DNA from: Blasia pusilla
Lineage: Eukaryota; Marchantiophyta; Marchantiopsida; Blasiales
Direction: 5' to 3'
Assembly (NCBI GenBank): GCA_050084515.1
Contig: CM114272.1
Span: forward strand, 14,880,001-14,944,000
Length of the DNA: 64,000 bases
The first letter of the stretch is position 1, and every line of letters begins with the position of its first letter. The translations under genes were made by a program, and so were the position numbers. This document shows positions 44,826 to 56,262 of this stretch, piece by piece. Under the pieces are notes generated by a model. That model had not been told where the DNA came from. It worked only from the letters and a program-made list of their open reading frames with translations, and did no database searches.

Positions 44826-44861
44826 GTGTTAGACCTCTCCGAAGGGATCAACACGGCGGGT
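44826..44861 (+). pseudogene. Remnant of methyltransferase motif I in element C
   Basis: VLDLSEGINTAG aligns with VLDLFGGISTGL, the SAM-binding motif I of the element B methyltransferase, at the equivalent position after the protease. The rest of the enzyme is deleted. The match is short and could be fortuitous; position makes it more likely real. Confidence 0.45.
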
Positions 44862-45008
44862 TGCTGCAATATGGCAGTGTTTCGAGGACGAGTTTAAGGA
44901 TGACGGCACCTATGGTGCTAGATGTGTATAAGATAATAGATCTTGTCGTGTACATATGTGTGTGTTGTCTGGAGTTAGGAAGACCCAACTTCCAGCTAGA
45001 GGGGCGGT

Positions 45009-45146
45009 TGTGAGGTCCTAGTGTATATGTGTGAGTATGTTTCATTTATGTGTGGATCTACCCGTATGTTGGGGAAGATCGATGTTGTGTGGTATGTAGA
45101 TCTGACCAGCGATGTGGGTTGTGTAGCGATGTGTAAACGCACGACA
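45009..45146 (+). repeat. 138-bp terminal-type repeat upstream of the element C LTR
   Basis: TGTGAGGTCCTAGTG to CGCACGACA, bounded by TG and CA and preceded by the purine tract. The second copy (45979-46116) has the same length with about 11 differences. Its end CGCACGACA is the same as that of the 106-bp repeat of element B. Confidence 0.8.
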
Positions 45147-45978
45147 GCTCTCACATCTTATTTTGACATAGATAGAGTTCTATCGCATTGACGACATAGA
45201 GAGTCAACGAGTTGTTTGGGTGTAACTTTGTCCCGAGATGTCGGATGAGGTTGGCGACCATGGTTGCACAAAAACAGACAAGTTCTTCCTTAGGACGGAC
45301 ATGGACGAACAAGTTTGGACATGGCCACGGACATGGGTTCCAAGAGGCGAGACCCACACTTTTAGTCCATGATGGAAGGGAAGGCAAGGATGAATGGAGC
45401 AATGAGAGAGGAGGGAGTGGAGGTGGAGGTAGGAAGAAATGGGGGAGTATGGAACATGAAGGCAAGTAAGAGGAAGGAGAAAGAAGGGAAAGGTGGGGCC
45501 CATATGGACAAGTCCTTCCATAGGATAGACATAAGTCCACGGACATGGACATATCGATGGAAACGGAGTTTGTCCACATGCAACCTTGTTGGCGACAGGT
45601 CTGTTGTGTCGGAAACGTCATGTATGGCGATTTTCCTATTTTGGTTTTAGTTCATCGGATAACCCGTTGATCGAGTCAACGGTCACCCGATAACCTGTAC
45701 ACGTAGGTTACCATTGGTAGGGCTATTTTTGGGGGAAGAGCCTTTTGGCTCTTATCAAGGGTATAAGAGTGAGAGAGATGGCTTTCTCAAGCCATCTTTC
45801 TCATGTTGAGCCTTAGAAGTGCCTCTCTTGCATAGACGTGTGTGGGTGTGTAGGAGTTAGGGTGCTAGCATCCGGATTCCCTCATAGAAGAGGGTGGATA
45901 TGGTTTGATATCCCAATGTAGATTCATGAGGAGTGGAGTTTAGGCCAGGTGAGCCATTTTTACTACTCTTGATTTTGT
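45147..45978 (+). repeat. 3' LTR body of element C, interrupted by a hAT MITE
   Basis: Matches the LTR-like block of element A (9284-9752) once the 330-bp hAT insertion and its 8-bp duplication are removed. It sits between the two 138-bp repeats. Confidence 0.7.
45259..45588. mobile_element. hAT-type MITE, 330 bp, 8-bp TSD
   Basis: TTGGCGAC lies at 45251-45258 and again at 45589-45596. Ends are inverted: left CATGGTTGCA, right complement CAAGGTTGCA. Element A, which has the empty site, confirms the insertion. The interior is purine-rich with repeated GGACATGG motifs and no coding potential. Confidence 0.85.
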
Positions 45979-46116
45979 TGTGGGGTCCTAGTGTATATGC
46001 GTGAGTATGTTTCATTTATGTGTGGATCTACGCGCATGTTGGGGAAGATCGGTGTTGTGTGGTATGTAGATGTGACCAGCAATGTGGATTGTGTAGCAAT
46101 GTGTAAACGCATGACA
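45979..46116 (+). repeat. 138-bp terminal-type repeat outside the element C LTR
   Basis: Second copy of 45009-45146, TGTGGGGTCCTAGTG to CGCATGACA. It follows the LTR body directly and abuts CACTA-derived DNA. The arrangement matches that of element B on the opposite strand. Confidence 0.8.
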
Positions 46117-46178
46117 TCCCTCCCTTGCATCGCCAAAAAAAACTTGCTCCACTTGAGATGGAAAAACAAAGGGCTGGT

Positions 46179-46631
46179 CTAAACTGGATAGGACTTCATA
46201 TTGGATAACAAGAAGCCTTCGGCATCTCTTCTCATTGATTTTCTAGGGGACTCCCAATCCGCCCTTACCCATCTGCTTCTTATCAACACTATTGGTTGAT
46301 CAACCAACCCATAATCAAAAGAAAGTATGTCTATCAAGGTTCCAACATAAGAGTATGCACAATTGGATGGACTCATATTCTCATCCACAAAGTAAGCTCT
46401 TATGCCACAATCAAAAGTGGTAAATGAATTTACCCCATCCCGTAGCTCTACACGATAATGGTTTCCATGTGCTTTCATACTTTTGTATGAAAGCATCTTC
46501 ACTTCAGGTGGAATGGACAAGGCAAATACTGATGGATCAAGTTCTAATGGCTTTTTGTTAGCCTCAGCGATCATAGTTGAGTGAGTCCAATCTTCAAAGG
46601 GTAAGTTGGGTTTTTCCAAGTTGTACTTCAT
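46179..46631 (-). pseudogene. CACTA transposase C-terminal domain (DUF4216-like), second CACTA
   Basis: AHGNHYRVELRDGVNSFTTF, then YSYVGTLIDILSFDYGLVDQ and IRSRWVRADWE, the DUF4216 pattern found at the C-terminus of plant CACTA TNPD/TNP2 proteins. It is the last domain of the minus-strand element running from 49.5 kb; element C ends only about 60 bp away. Confidence 0.7.
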
Positions 46632-46850
46632 GCAGAAAAAAAACCTGATGTAGAGAAAGATATGAAGTAAGTATTTCTCATGGTGTTTACTACTGATTTA
46701 GACAAACAACAAACAACAAATTGCACACAACAACAATTCTACAATCATTCACCTATGCCATACTTCCATTGATTTTGTATTGTGTAGAATGTAGTGATGA
46801 GCAAGGAGTAGCAACTCGCATGAGAGAAGTATGGGTACTCCAGCCCCTTC

Positions 46851-47474
46851 CTACTCCTCTCCTATTACTCCATCTTCCTTGCCTTCATCCCATACACGCA
46901 TCCTAATACCTTCCAACCTCTTCATATACTCAGTGATAAATCCCATGGCTTCATCTTTAACATACCCTTCTGAGATGCAACCCTCTGGTCTTGCTTTAGA
47001 CTTGATGTACTTTTCAATTGTGCCCATGTATCTCTCTATTGGGTACATTCAGCGACAAGCCACTGGCCCACAAATATCAAGTTCCTCAATTAAATGGACA
47101 AGTAAATGGGCCATTACGTCAAAGAAGGCAGGAGGAAAGTGCATCTCTAATAGAAATAAGGTGATAATGGTATCCTCACGTAGTCTTTCACGTTGGGAAG
47201 GATCATAGACTTTGACACATATACTTCTAAAGATCCTACTTAACCTCAATATAGTTATCCGAACTTCCTTTTTCATAAGGCCATGCAAAGAGTAAGGTAG
47301 GATTTGATGAATCAACACATGGGAGTCATGTGACTTTATATTTCCCATTTTCTTGTTAACCACATGCTTCCTCAACTCACCACAATACCCTGTGGGCACT
47401 TTCAATTCCTGAATTCTACCAAGAACTATCATCAACTCATGAGGAGACAATACACAGTCTGCAATAGGTTTCAC
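46851..47474 (-). pseudogene. CACTA transposase middle domain (DUF4218-like)
   Basis: IKSHDSHVLIHQILPYSLHG, FRSICVKVYDPSQ, FLLEMHFPPAFFDVMAHLLV and LDICGPVACR, then in the next piece MYPIERYMGTIEKYIKSKAR and PEGCISEGYVKDE. This is the DUF4218 signature of CACTA transposases. A stop separates the two pieces at about 47049. Confidence 0.8.
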
Positions 47475-47725
47475 AAGACCTTCTACTCTTCACGGATGCG
47501 GCTGCAACCACAAATGAGGTCGAACTCTTCTAACCTTGACTATGTCTTTAATTCCAAATATTGTCTTTACTAAGTTCTCAGCAATCTTCTTTTCCACATG
47601 CATGACATCCAAGGCATGGCGAATGAGAAGATGTTGATTTTTTATCAAGGAATCTTGTCAAAGAAAAATTTGAGATCAAACCAAATCTTGATAATAAGAC
47701 TTTTGGTCAAGCGAAACTTAAGTTT

Positions 47726-49068
47726 CTAGGATACTTGCCAATAAGGTAAATTGAAGAGCAAACTCCTCCTTTTGACTCGTGTTTTTTTGTATGGGTCTGA
47801 AGGACCATCTTCTCGTCCCCCACTCTCGTCATATTCCAGTTTCTTCGTAGCCCAAGCCAAAATCTCTTCACTTGTAACTCTTTCTGATGGTGGCCTTGTT
47901 TCCCCTATACCATTAAAATGGATGCCATTATTCCTACCTCTCAAAGGATGAGTACAAGGCAAGTATCGTCGATGACCACCAAAAATGGGTTTGCCACATT
48001 CCTTGGAGAAATCTGATTCTACCCGCATGTGGTACACGCAAGCTTCCCACCATGGCTTTGCCCTAAGATTGTACCTAATGCAAGATAGTCATTGATAGTC
48101 CAAAGAATCATTGCCTTAAAAGTAAATTCCCACTGCCCACGAGGTCTTCGAACATCTTGGAGCACCACTCCCCTCCACAACTCCTCAAATTCCTCCACTA
48201 ATGGGGCAAGATAAGCGTTAATGTTACCAACATTTACACTCTTCTTACCAAGTATAAGGAGTACAATCATAACAAAGACTTTTTTTGTTTGCAACCAAGG
48301 AGGCAAGTTATAATTTACCAACAATACATGCCATGTTGACCACGAATTGGATTTATCCGATAATGAATTCACCCCATCAAGAGCTAGCCCAAATCTACAA
48401 TTTCTCATTTCTTGACTAAACTATATGTAAGTTTGATCTACATAAGCCCATGCTTTGCTATCACCTGCATGTCTAACCATCCCATCTTTACTCTTGTTAC
48501 TTGCTGCCCAGACCAAAAATTTAGACAATGTCGAATATCTGAACATTCATCGCATCCTTGGGATGATGGGAAAGTGGCGAAGAACCTTGCATGGTACTAA
48601 TGACTTCCCAACTTGCTTAAATCAAGATTTTTGCCACTTTGGGCAGATTGTTGAATCTTTCAGATCCCCACGGAACAACACACATCACATGGGACATGCA
48701 TGATATGAATCATAACTCAATCCAAGCTTTCCTACAAGCTTCTTGGCTGCATAGTAACTAGGAGGAACATGGTTTTCTACTGGAAGAACGAGTTTACCAA
48801 GCACCTTCAAGATCTCATAAAGAGCAATGTTTGGCAAGTTATGGATAGCAGAAACATTGAAAAGAAACTTCACAAAAGCTAAGATGGATGTCTTTGCCCC
48901 TGGAAAAAGTGGCTTGCATGCTTGTGCAAGCTCCGGAAATTGATCATCAATTCCAATGTCTACATTATTTGTGGTATCCATCGGATCATTCCCACTATCT
49001 TCAACCCCTACCTCATGATCCTCATCATCATGGAGGTGATCATATTGCATAAACATATCACTCAACAT
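47726..49068 (-). pseudogene. CACTA TNP2/Transposase_21 core
   Basis: Pieces in order: YDHLHDDEDHEVGVED and FLFNVSAIHNLPNIALYEIL (48685-49068), then NCRFGLALDGVNSLSD, SWSTWHVLLVNYNLPPWLQ and GQSHGGKLACTTCG (48019-48408), then FSKECGKPIFGGHRRYLP (47726-48037). Same domain as the first CACTA at 14.4-25.4 kb. Stops and gaps make it non-functional. Confidence 0.85.
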
Positions 49069-49233
49069 TTTTGAACATCAATATCACCATCCAAGTGTTG
49101 CCTCTAGGTTATGTCATTTGGTAAATTAGGGTCAAGATCACGATGGGCTTCGTACATCATTTTTTCAGGTTGGTCCTTGAAGCACTCTTGATCTTGAATT
49201 GACCACTCCTCGTCAGAGCAATCCCACTTGTGT

Positions 49234-49524
49234 CTACTCTTTGGGATGCAAAAAAAGATGAAAGTGTTCAAACTTTTTCAGATGCTCTTCTACTCTATGA
49301 AGAGATAGATAAGTCCCCCCTTTGCATTGATTACAAGGGCATCTCACTATCTTAATCCCTAGTCTACGAGCCAAAACCATCTCTCTTTGCAATAAGTTGA
49401 AATCATGTGCTAAGACTCGATGTGGATGACCAAAAGGAAGTCGGCCTTGGGAGGTCATTGGTGGTTTCATGGTTGTTCTATAAAGAATACAAAGTAAAAA
49501 GAATAACCAAACAGAAGACTCCAA
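49234..49524 (-). pseudogene. Transposase-associated N-terminal domain of the second CACTA
   Basis: IKIVRCPCNQCKGGTYLSLH followed by RVEEHLKKF, the zinc-binding N-terminal domain typical of plant CACTA transposases (CPCxxC, then a helix). It lies directly upstream of the TNP2 core on the same strand. Confidence 0.75.
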
Positions 49525-49529
49525 TCAGA

Positions 49530-51906
49530 CACATGTGTTGACACAAGTGAACAACTTCAAGTGCCTAATGAAAAAACCATTCTTTAGCCTTGTGAGCTTC
49601 CAAAAAAAACAAGGAATTAAATTGAATGAGTAATTACCATACCTTGTTTGTTGTCCACAAAAGAATATCCCTTTGTGATCAACAAGTTAATCGAAGCCTT
49701 GGCACTTGAAATCCATTACAAGCACGAATAGATTCGGTCAAACCTTGTAACAATATTGTGAACTTTAGCCCTTTGAGTTTCCCTTCAACCCTATGAAGAG
49801 ATAGATAAGTACCCTCTTATAAGATATAGTTTCATAATTGGAGATGGCAACAAATTCCGAATGAATACAATTTTCCAACGTTGACAACATGTCCACTAGG
49901 GACTCCAATCTTCCCCTCTATAGAAAGCAACTACCACCCCAATAGTGCATGCTTGCATTCTATATTCCACCTCATTTCTCTATGGCATGTTGTGCCTACG
50001 TCTAATCCGCTTATTGACATATTTTTTGTATTACCATCCTCACACATTTGCCACTTTCAAAGATTACCATCGAAAATTTTGCATAACCTTCATTCATCCT
50101 CGATTTACATGTTTTCCCTCCCATAAAGCATCTTTGGAAACATGCCACCTCTTTGCATGCCTGATGTACATGCATGAACCATCGCCCATCTTATTGCAAC
50201 ATTTTTATGTGTATCCCTGCAATTTGGTATTATCCCCTTCAAACACTATATCAAGAATGCAAGTAAATTTCCCAACATTATCCCAATGACAACCACTAGC
50301 TCTCATCAAAACTAAATCCACTCAACACGATTCACTGACTCCATGCAGACAATCCTACATATACCTTCAATTGCAGCGGTGAGGGTGTACAAGTTTGTAT
50401 TGGTAGTCTTTGTGCACTCCACTAACTCCACACAACTTGCTTCCAAATAAATCATTTACTTATCGCCTTCACTACCGCTCTTTTCAAGAATTAAGCATGG
50501 TACCATTGCCACTATCCTCTAAAATTCTCAACTTTGCCCTTCTGTCATCACTACCACACATTCAACCCTTCATGCACTCGTATCCAATGTTCATCATTCT
50601 TCCAACTAGTTCGCATGTAGCCATCAATTCCATCAATTGAGGTGGTGCATGTCATGTACGTGCAGGCAAGAACTGTGATTGATTCACACCTTTGTGGTGC
50701 TTTGCTTGCCAATCACGAGCCTCTCCTTGACTCTCTGGACCTTCACTTCATACAGTCTTTCTTGAAAGCGTCTTCTATAGTTTCCCTCAACAATCTCTTT
50801 GTTCTACTCTTACATGCACACGTTCGTGGCATTCCTACATTCTTAGATCTTAGACCAAACCTACTCATAATGTTCTCCATGCTATAGCCGCTGATTTGTA
50901 ATGCAACTTGAGGAAATTTCTCTAGTGGCTACACCCTACATGCCCAATTTGATCAAACACTCCTTGCTTGTTCATAATCCACAACAATCTCAATTTCGTC
51001 AATACACCATACCAATGAACTTCTCCATGTGGATTCAAAACTCACAACCACAAGCCTCAAAAATTATCTTCTCAATCTTAATGCCTCAAAACACTCGTAG
51101 GAAACCATAATACACCTATTGTCTATAGTTCTTGCCTAGCAATTTTGATGCATTTACAATAGCCGCCTTCATTCCTTCCTTGTGTACTCAAGTGGTTCCC
51201 TCTGTCGGAACCACAAATGGATTGCACATTTCAACTCCTTATGGTCCCATCCCACAAGTTTCCAACCTAGGCACGAGAATCACATGCTATCCTCAAATGA
51301 TTTTGCACTAAGATCCTTCCATTACTAGTGAGATTTGTGGAGTCAACTGCAACTCCACTGCCAATTTGACAAATTCATAAAAGCTAAAACAACATTGAAG
51401 TTGCACACTCTTCCACCATCTCTCTCTCTCTCAGTCAAAATTCCTCATATTGTGCTCTAGAATCTTTGACTTTCTTCGATCCACCAACTCTAGCCCAGGT
51501 TTCTTGGCTTTATACGATACACAAATAACACCAAATCTTATGTATTGCCCTAAATACCAAGAATTATAATTATAATCAATGCTCAACATCTACAACTCAA
51601 ACATCCACTTTCACTCATAATATACACAATCAATTTGAGAAACTACAAATATCTCTTTTGACACGTCACAAATCGTGCACAATGCTACACATATGGTTGA
51701 TTCAACAATCACATGGTTCTTTTCGCAATAGAAATCAGATGGAAAACATACAACTCTCCAATAATGCTAAATAGCAATCAATCCAAACCCACCCCAACGT
51801 AAGGGAATCCATGTCTAATGCTTGTTGGAAGAATTTACCCTAGCGTATGCTCGAAAGGCTCAAGTGTGGAAAGATGAGCCTTTCCAAGCTTCCCCTTGGG
51901 ATATAT
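49530..51906. other. AT-rich DNA, no gene seen
   Basis: The + strand frames of 60-114 codons have C-rich, repetitive composition and no motif. Likely upstream CACTA debris and intergenic sequence. Confidence 0.45.
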
Positions 51907-52933
51907 CACTACTATATTTGCATCTTGTTTGCAAGTCATGGGAGGAGCAACTTAGCCATAGTATAGTCACATTGGACTCCTAGTTGACTTACAAACAAGA
52001 ATTGGACTCATAAAATTGCGACTACAATACAACTTAATAGTTATATTTTCTTCCACTTACAAGTCACTTGCATTTTAGTCACACTTTAGACGTAAACACT
52101 TGCAAGATGCTCATAAATGACTCGTAGCTCTACGAGTTATTTTCGAATGATGGCAAATAAGTTGCTAAAAAATGAATCACAAAAGATTCCTAAAAGAGCA
52201 AGTATAAGTAGTGGTTTTTTCCACTTGGAAAGTAGTGGTTTTGGACTTTAAATGTATTGGTTTTCAACACATGCAATGTAGTTGTTTATGCTCCTCTTCT
52301 GCTCAGTTTGGACTCAATTTTTATGTATAAAACAAAAATTTCAGGGGAAATTTTCTCCTTCCAAATTTTTCTTGGGGATGTCCCCCCTCCCCCCGTCGCT
52401 CCCCCCTTCATTTCTTATAATTTAGAATTGATGATTTTGGAAAACACACATATAATACTACAAATTTCACGTATCTATATGTCCTTCAATATCCCCAAAA
52501 AGCTTCCTACCAAAAAAACTCAAGACTTAGCTCCAATATAGAAAGAAATTACTTGCAAAATGAGGAGATGAGTCTCGTAAAGTTGGGAGGAAAAGTGGAA
52601 TGGAACACTTTGGAGGCGAAAGGATAATTTATGATGGAGGTTTCATTGTTAGTACGTTTCTTTGCAAGTTTATTTCCAATTGTCTTTGCGATGCTTAATA
52701 CTTGTACTTTGCATTACAAGGCATACTCGCAAATCTCAATGCATAGTGTATGTGAATCTTTTACATCTCATAAAACTCGCAATTGACTCGCAAAGTTTGA
52801 AACATTCACAAACTAGATTTCACTCACTTTGGACTTGCAAATGACTCGTACAAAGTGGACCCAGAATCTATTCGCAAACCCAAAAAAAATTACTCATAAG
52901 ATGACGATCATCGAGCTCTCATTCCCAGTAGTG
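51907..52933. mobile_element. Candidate non-autonomous CACTA element
   Basis: CACTACT at the left end and AGTAGTG at the right end form a short inverted pair about 1.03 kb apart. Inside, TTGCAAGT/ACTTGCAA and GACTCGCAA-like motifs recur in both orientations, as in CACTA subterminal regions. Flanking trinucleotides (TAT and TAC) do not match perfectly, so the call is tentative. Confidence 0.4.
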
Positions 52934-53067
52934 TACCCCTCTGAAGGCCCCCCCCCCCCAAAGCCTTTGAGAAGATTACATGTGCACACATGTCATCTCA
53001 ACTTGCACAACATGTTTCTAACAAATCAAGAACCTTCAAGAGGGTTCCAAGAAAGCCTCTAAAGAGT

Positions 53068-53110
53068 GATATATACACACATGTCACTAAGGGACATGTG
53101 TGTATATATC
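53068..53110. repeat. Perfect 18-bp inverted repeat with 7-nt loop
   Basis: GATATATACACACATGTC, loop ACTAAGG, then the exact complement. A strong hairpin or the remains of a very short MITE. Confidence 0.7.
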
Positions 53111-54453
53111 CACAACTAGTTATATATACAAATAGCCTACTTACCAAGGTACACTACATACTCTTCCTCGACTACAAATATCGTGATAAGGGGGACTTAA
53201 GGAATCAAGGAAGTCCAAGGCCATACTTTGTCAAGGAAGAAGAATATGAGAATCCCCTAAATCCGAGCTTCATCCACAGTGGAACAAGATCAACGACAAC
53301 TAAAGAAATATGGCTACCAGCAAGAGGGCCTCTAGTAGTAGCGTCTCCCACTGCCTCAACCTACATCCAAACCCCATTGGCTTAGATATATTGCAAAGCA
53401 ATGAACATCTAATTTTTGCAATACATGAGTATAGTATCCAAATATAGCATATTAGGGCGTCTCATTTAGAGGACATAAATTTTTTGATGTCCTTCAAGTA
53501 TTTGACCATAAAATACGCACGACCTCCGGTTATGTTTGAGGAAGCTCGATATTATTAGATTCCATGATTTCCAAGGCCTGTTAGTGAACTAGACTAATAG
53601 TGGACTTGGGCATCCGGTTGTAAGAGGTGAGCGTCCACCTTCGATGATATTTGGTGGATGGAATTTGGCCACATAAAAAGTTACGGATTAGGATGTTTGA
53701 CCCTCCCATCCATTTTTTAGACGCACTATTACTTGAGTGGAGGAAATGGCATACTCGATAAGGGAAGTGTCAAACCTCTCACTCATGGCCCTATATATAA
53801 AAAACTAATGGGACAAAGCGGTGTCTTTCATGAAGACGACTACAAAGCGGAATTTCCTTCCTCTTTGTTTATGTTATTATCGCTCCATGCAACAATCTCC
53901 CTTGATCTACGACGTGTGCTCCCACACATAAGTAACTAAGATAAGATCGACACTACCACATCAACAGCCCGTATGATACATCGCCACTCTCTCTACACAG
54001 GGAAGTAGTTTTGATACAAATAAGAACATAATATCTTGCACCACACCTTGAGTGATCATCCCTTCATCCATTATTGAACTTAGTGCCAAATTCCAAAAAA
54101 AATGAGAACTCCCCAAATCTAGAAAAACATTTTTGACTATTTACACCACCCATGAAACGTTTGGCCCGTTTGGGACCGGTCGGCTTGAGTGTGACCGACT
54201 ATTCCCCGTCGTATGTCTGGGCGACGTGGGCTGATGACCGGATGCATGTGCCGGCTGACCGAAGCAAACCCTAATGCGAAACCCTAAACCTAGATAGTCC
54301 TGGATTTCCAATCTCTCCGTCTTTTCAATTCTCTCGTCGTCGCGCTTCCCCTCTGCCGCGTTTGCACGCCATAGGCACAGAGCTTGTTGGTGCTGCGGTG
54401 AATCTCCGATTTTCTACAGGTTTTGATTCTATTGAGCATTGAGCGGGGGCGAA
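53111..54453. other. Upstream region of RPP1
   Basis: No gene recognised. The last 200 bp before the start codon are pyrimidine-rich (TCTCTCCGTC, TTCTCTCGTCGTCGCG), as is usual for ribosomal protein promoters and 5' UTRs in plants. Confidence 0.4.
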
Positions 54454-55252
54454 ATGGCGCACAGTGAGCTCGCCTGCACCTACGCGGTCCTCATACTGGC
54501 TGATGATGGCATTCCCGTTACCGTATCCGCTGGAAAACGTGAATTTGTTGGAATTGTCGAATCTTTTGTTTGTTTGGGAATTAACGTTGCAGTTCTCGTG
54601 GGAGTGAAAGTGTCGGGAAAAGCTGTCTTGAGAATTTTCCCCTCTGAGCAGAATTTTGTGGAGTCAAACCTTCGCTTACCGAGATTTTATTCCAGATGTG
54701 TGCTGTTCTTCTGGCCGATGTTCGATTGCATTCCGAACGTTTGAGTGTGCTGAGTTTACTGTGAAATTGTCCAAGTGTTACCTTAATTTGAAAAAAAAAA
54801 AAAGGCGGAGAAAATTGCTACCCTCTGCAAAGCTGCCAACGTGACCGTGGAGTCGTACTGGCCTAGTTTGTTCGCCAAGCTTCTAGAGAAGAGAAGCGTG
54901 GAGGATCTGATCACAAATGTCGGATCAGGTATTGAAGCTCCCGTTCATTTGTTGTGGTTTCTTCCATTTTAGTTATCACAGAATGGTGTCGCGCATGGAA
55001 CCTGATGTCGTTAAGTGGGACGGGATAAACGGTGTTGGACCCGGAGAATATCTACAAGGAAGTTGCTGTATGTTTCTTTCGTGTTACGACCCTACATGCA
55101 ATCCTGACTACTTTGCGTGCAGGAGGAGGAGGTGCCGTAGCTGTGAGCGCTGGAGCATCCGCTGGAGGCGCCGCCGCTCCTGCTGCTGCCGAGAAGGTTG
55201 AGGAGAAGGTAATGTACCACATCCTTGAGCATGCATTGTAATGAATACTCAC

Positions 55253-55301
<49 letters not shown>

Positions 55302-55404
55302 CACTAAATTGGAATGTTTGTACTGAACTTCGAAACGCTTCTTCTTGCAGGAAGAACCTAAGGAAGAGTCCGACGACGACATGGGATTTAGTTTGTTCGA
55401 TTAG
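54454..55404 (+). CDS. RPP1: 60S acidic ribosomal protein P1
   Basis: Four exons: 54454-54522, 54805-54928, 55123-55208, 55351-55404, all GT-AG with compatible phases, giving 110 residues. The N-terminal helical domain reads [19 protein letters not shown], then [19 protein letters not shown] and [17 protein letters not shown]. An Ala/Gly hinge ([20 protein letters not shown]) and the invariant C-terminal tail [13 protein letters not shown] follow. P1 pairs with P2 on P0 in the ribosomal stalk, and the tail recruits elongation factor GTPases. Length and tail match the family exactly, and no defect is seen. Start chosen at ATG 54454 by family N-terminus; there is no upstream in-frame ATG. Confidence 0.97.
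55256..55297. repeat. (CT)21 microsatellite in RPP1 intron 3
   Basis: Uninterrupted CT dinucleotides between RPP1 exons 3 and 4. Arg-Glu-rich open frames on the minus strand here come from this repeat. Confidence 0.95.
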
Positions 55405-56187
55405 ATTCATTACAGTAGGGAAAATTTTCGGGACAGTGCCGTCTGTTTCTATACGAATATATGGAATGATCCTGGCTCCACTCAAGAATACGATTCGAGG
55501 CTCTTCAATGGAGGTGTCTTAAAGACTGTTGTGGTGGCTGGAAACAATTTTTTGTGCGAGGATGTAAAGATGTACGAAAATCTTTCTTGTCACATTTTCC
55601 AGTGACATGGCTGTTGAACCTCTTGGGAATTCTCCCACCAGGGATTGTCTATAGGTTTCATCGTCTGGTCAGCAAAGGTCTCGTCAAAGATCCTCAATTA
55701 CTTGCGGAGTCCACAGCAAGCTGATTACATCGCTCTGATGCTTTTTGGTCCCTGTTAGTCAGCTTCGTGAATGTTATTCTTCAGGTCACGCCTTTAAAGA
55801 AGTGAGACACAATAGATCCTCCCGTAGAGCTTTTTGCTTGTAATTTTGGACCAAGTGCTTCTGGTGTTCTGCAGCTCCATCATCACTAATCTGTGAATCA
55901 TTCATCCAACAATCGGAATGCTTCCTTCCCACTTTTCGTCGTTTGGATGGTTTAGATGTGGTCAACTTATGATCTTATTCACTGTTCTAGTTAGCATTCT
56001 TATTAGGAAGACATTACACTGCACCTATCTCATCGAAGGAAATACTTACCTCGCCACCAGAGAGGTAACCTACGTTGCCTTGATAACTAAAGTAACGAAT
56101 TATGCACCTGCCAAATATCATATGTAAGTGGCCATGTCACCACTTTCCATTAATTGATCTTATTTGTGCGCCTTCTACACCATATAG
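55405..56187 (+). other. RPP1 3' flank, no clear gene
   Basis: Contains the RPP1 3' UTR. A stretch at about 55.64-55.75 kb reads GLSIGFIVWSAKVSSKIL after an acceptor-like CCACCAG, which may be a stray exon, but no neighbour exons could be joined. Confidence 0.3.
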
Positions 56188-56262
56188 CTAACAGAGTTGA
56201 GAGATGAGAGTGCCGAGATCGAGGAGCTCATTGCTCGGACCACCTTCCAGCAGAGCAGATAA
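56188..56262 (+). CDS. Possible terminal exon of an unknown gene
   Basis: After acceptor CATATAG, the frame reads LTELRDESAEIEELIART then TFQQSR and TAA, a coiled-coil-like C-terminus. No upstream exon is convincingly linked, so this may be an exon relic. Confidence 0.22.
   Translation, partial: LTELRDESAEIEELIARTTFQQSR

Larger units (their letters stand above)
41560..46116 (+). mobile_element. Gypsy element C, internally deleted gag-protease copy
   Basis: Leader, gag and protease align with elements A and B. After the protease the element passes within about 400 bp to a purine tract (AGAGGGGCGG, 44998-45007) and 3' terminal repeats. RT, RNase H and integrase are absent. A short VLDLSEGINTAG (44826-44861) resembles methyltransferase motif I of element B, so the deletion seems to run from inside the methyltransferase to the 3' end. 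The 5' LTR is missing. Confidence 0.75.

Noticed and set aside
45151-45650. Frames of up to 156 codons, rich in Pro/Ser/His
   Set aside because: They lie across an LTR and a hAT MITE with defined ends; not genes.
49881-51110. Series of + strand frames with Met-rich starts
   Set aside because: AT-rich DNA with few stops by composition; no family similarity.
55092-55485. Arg/Glu-rich minus-strand frames
   Set aside because: Produced by the CT microsatellite in RPP1 intron 3.
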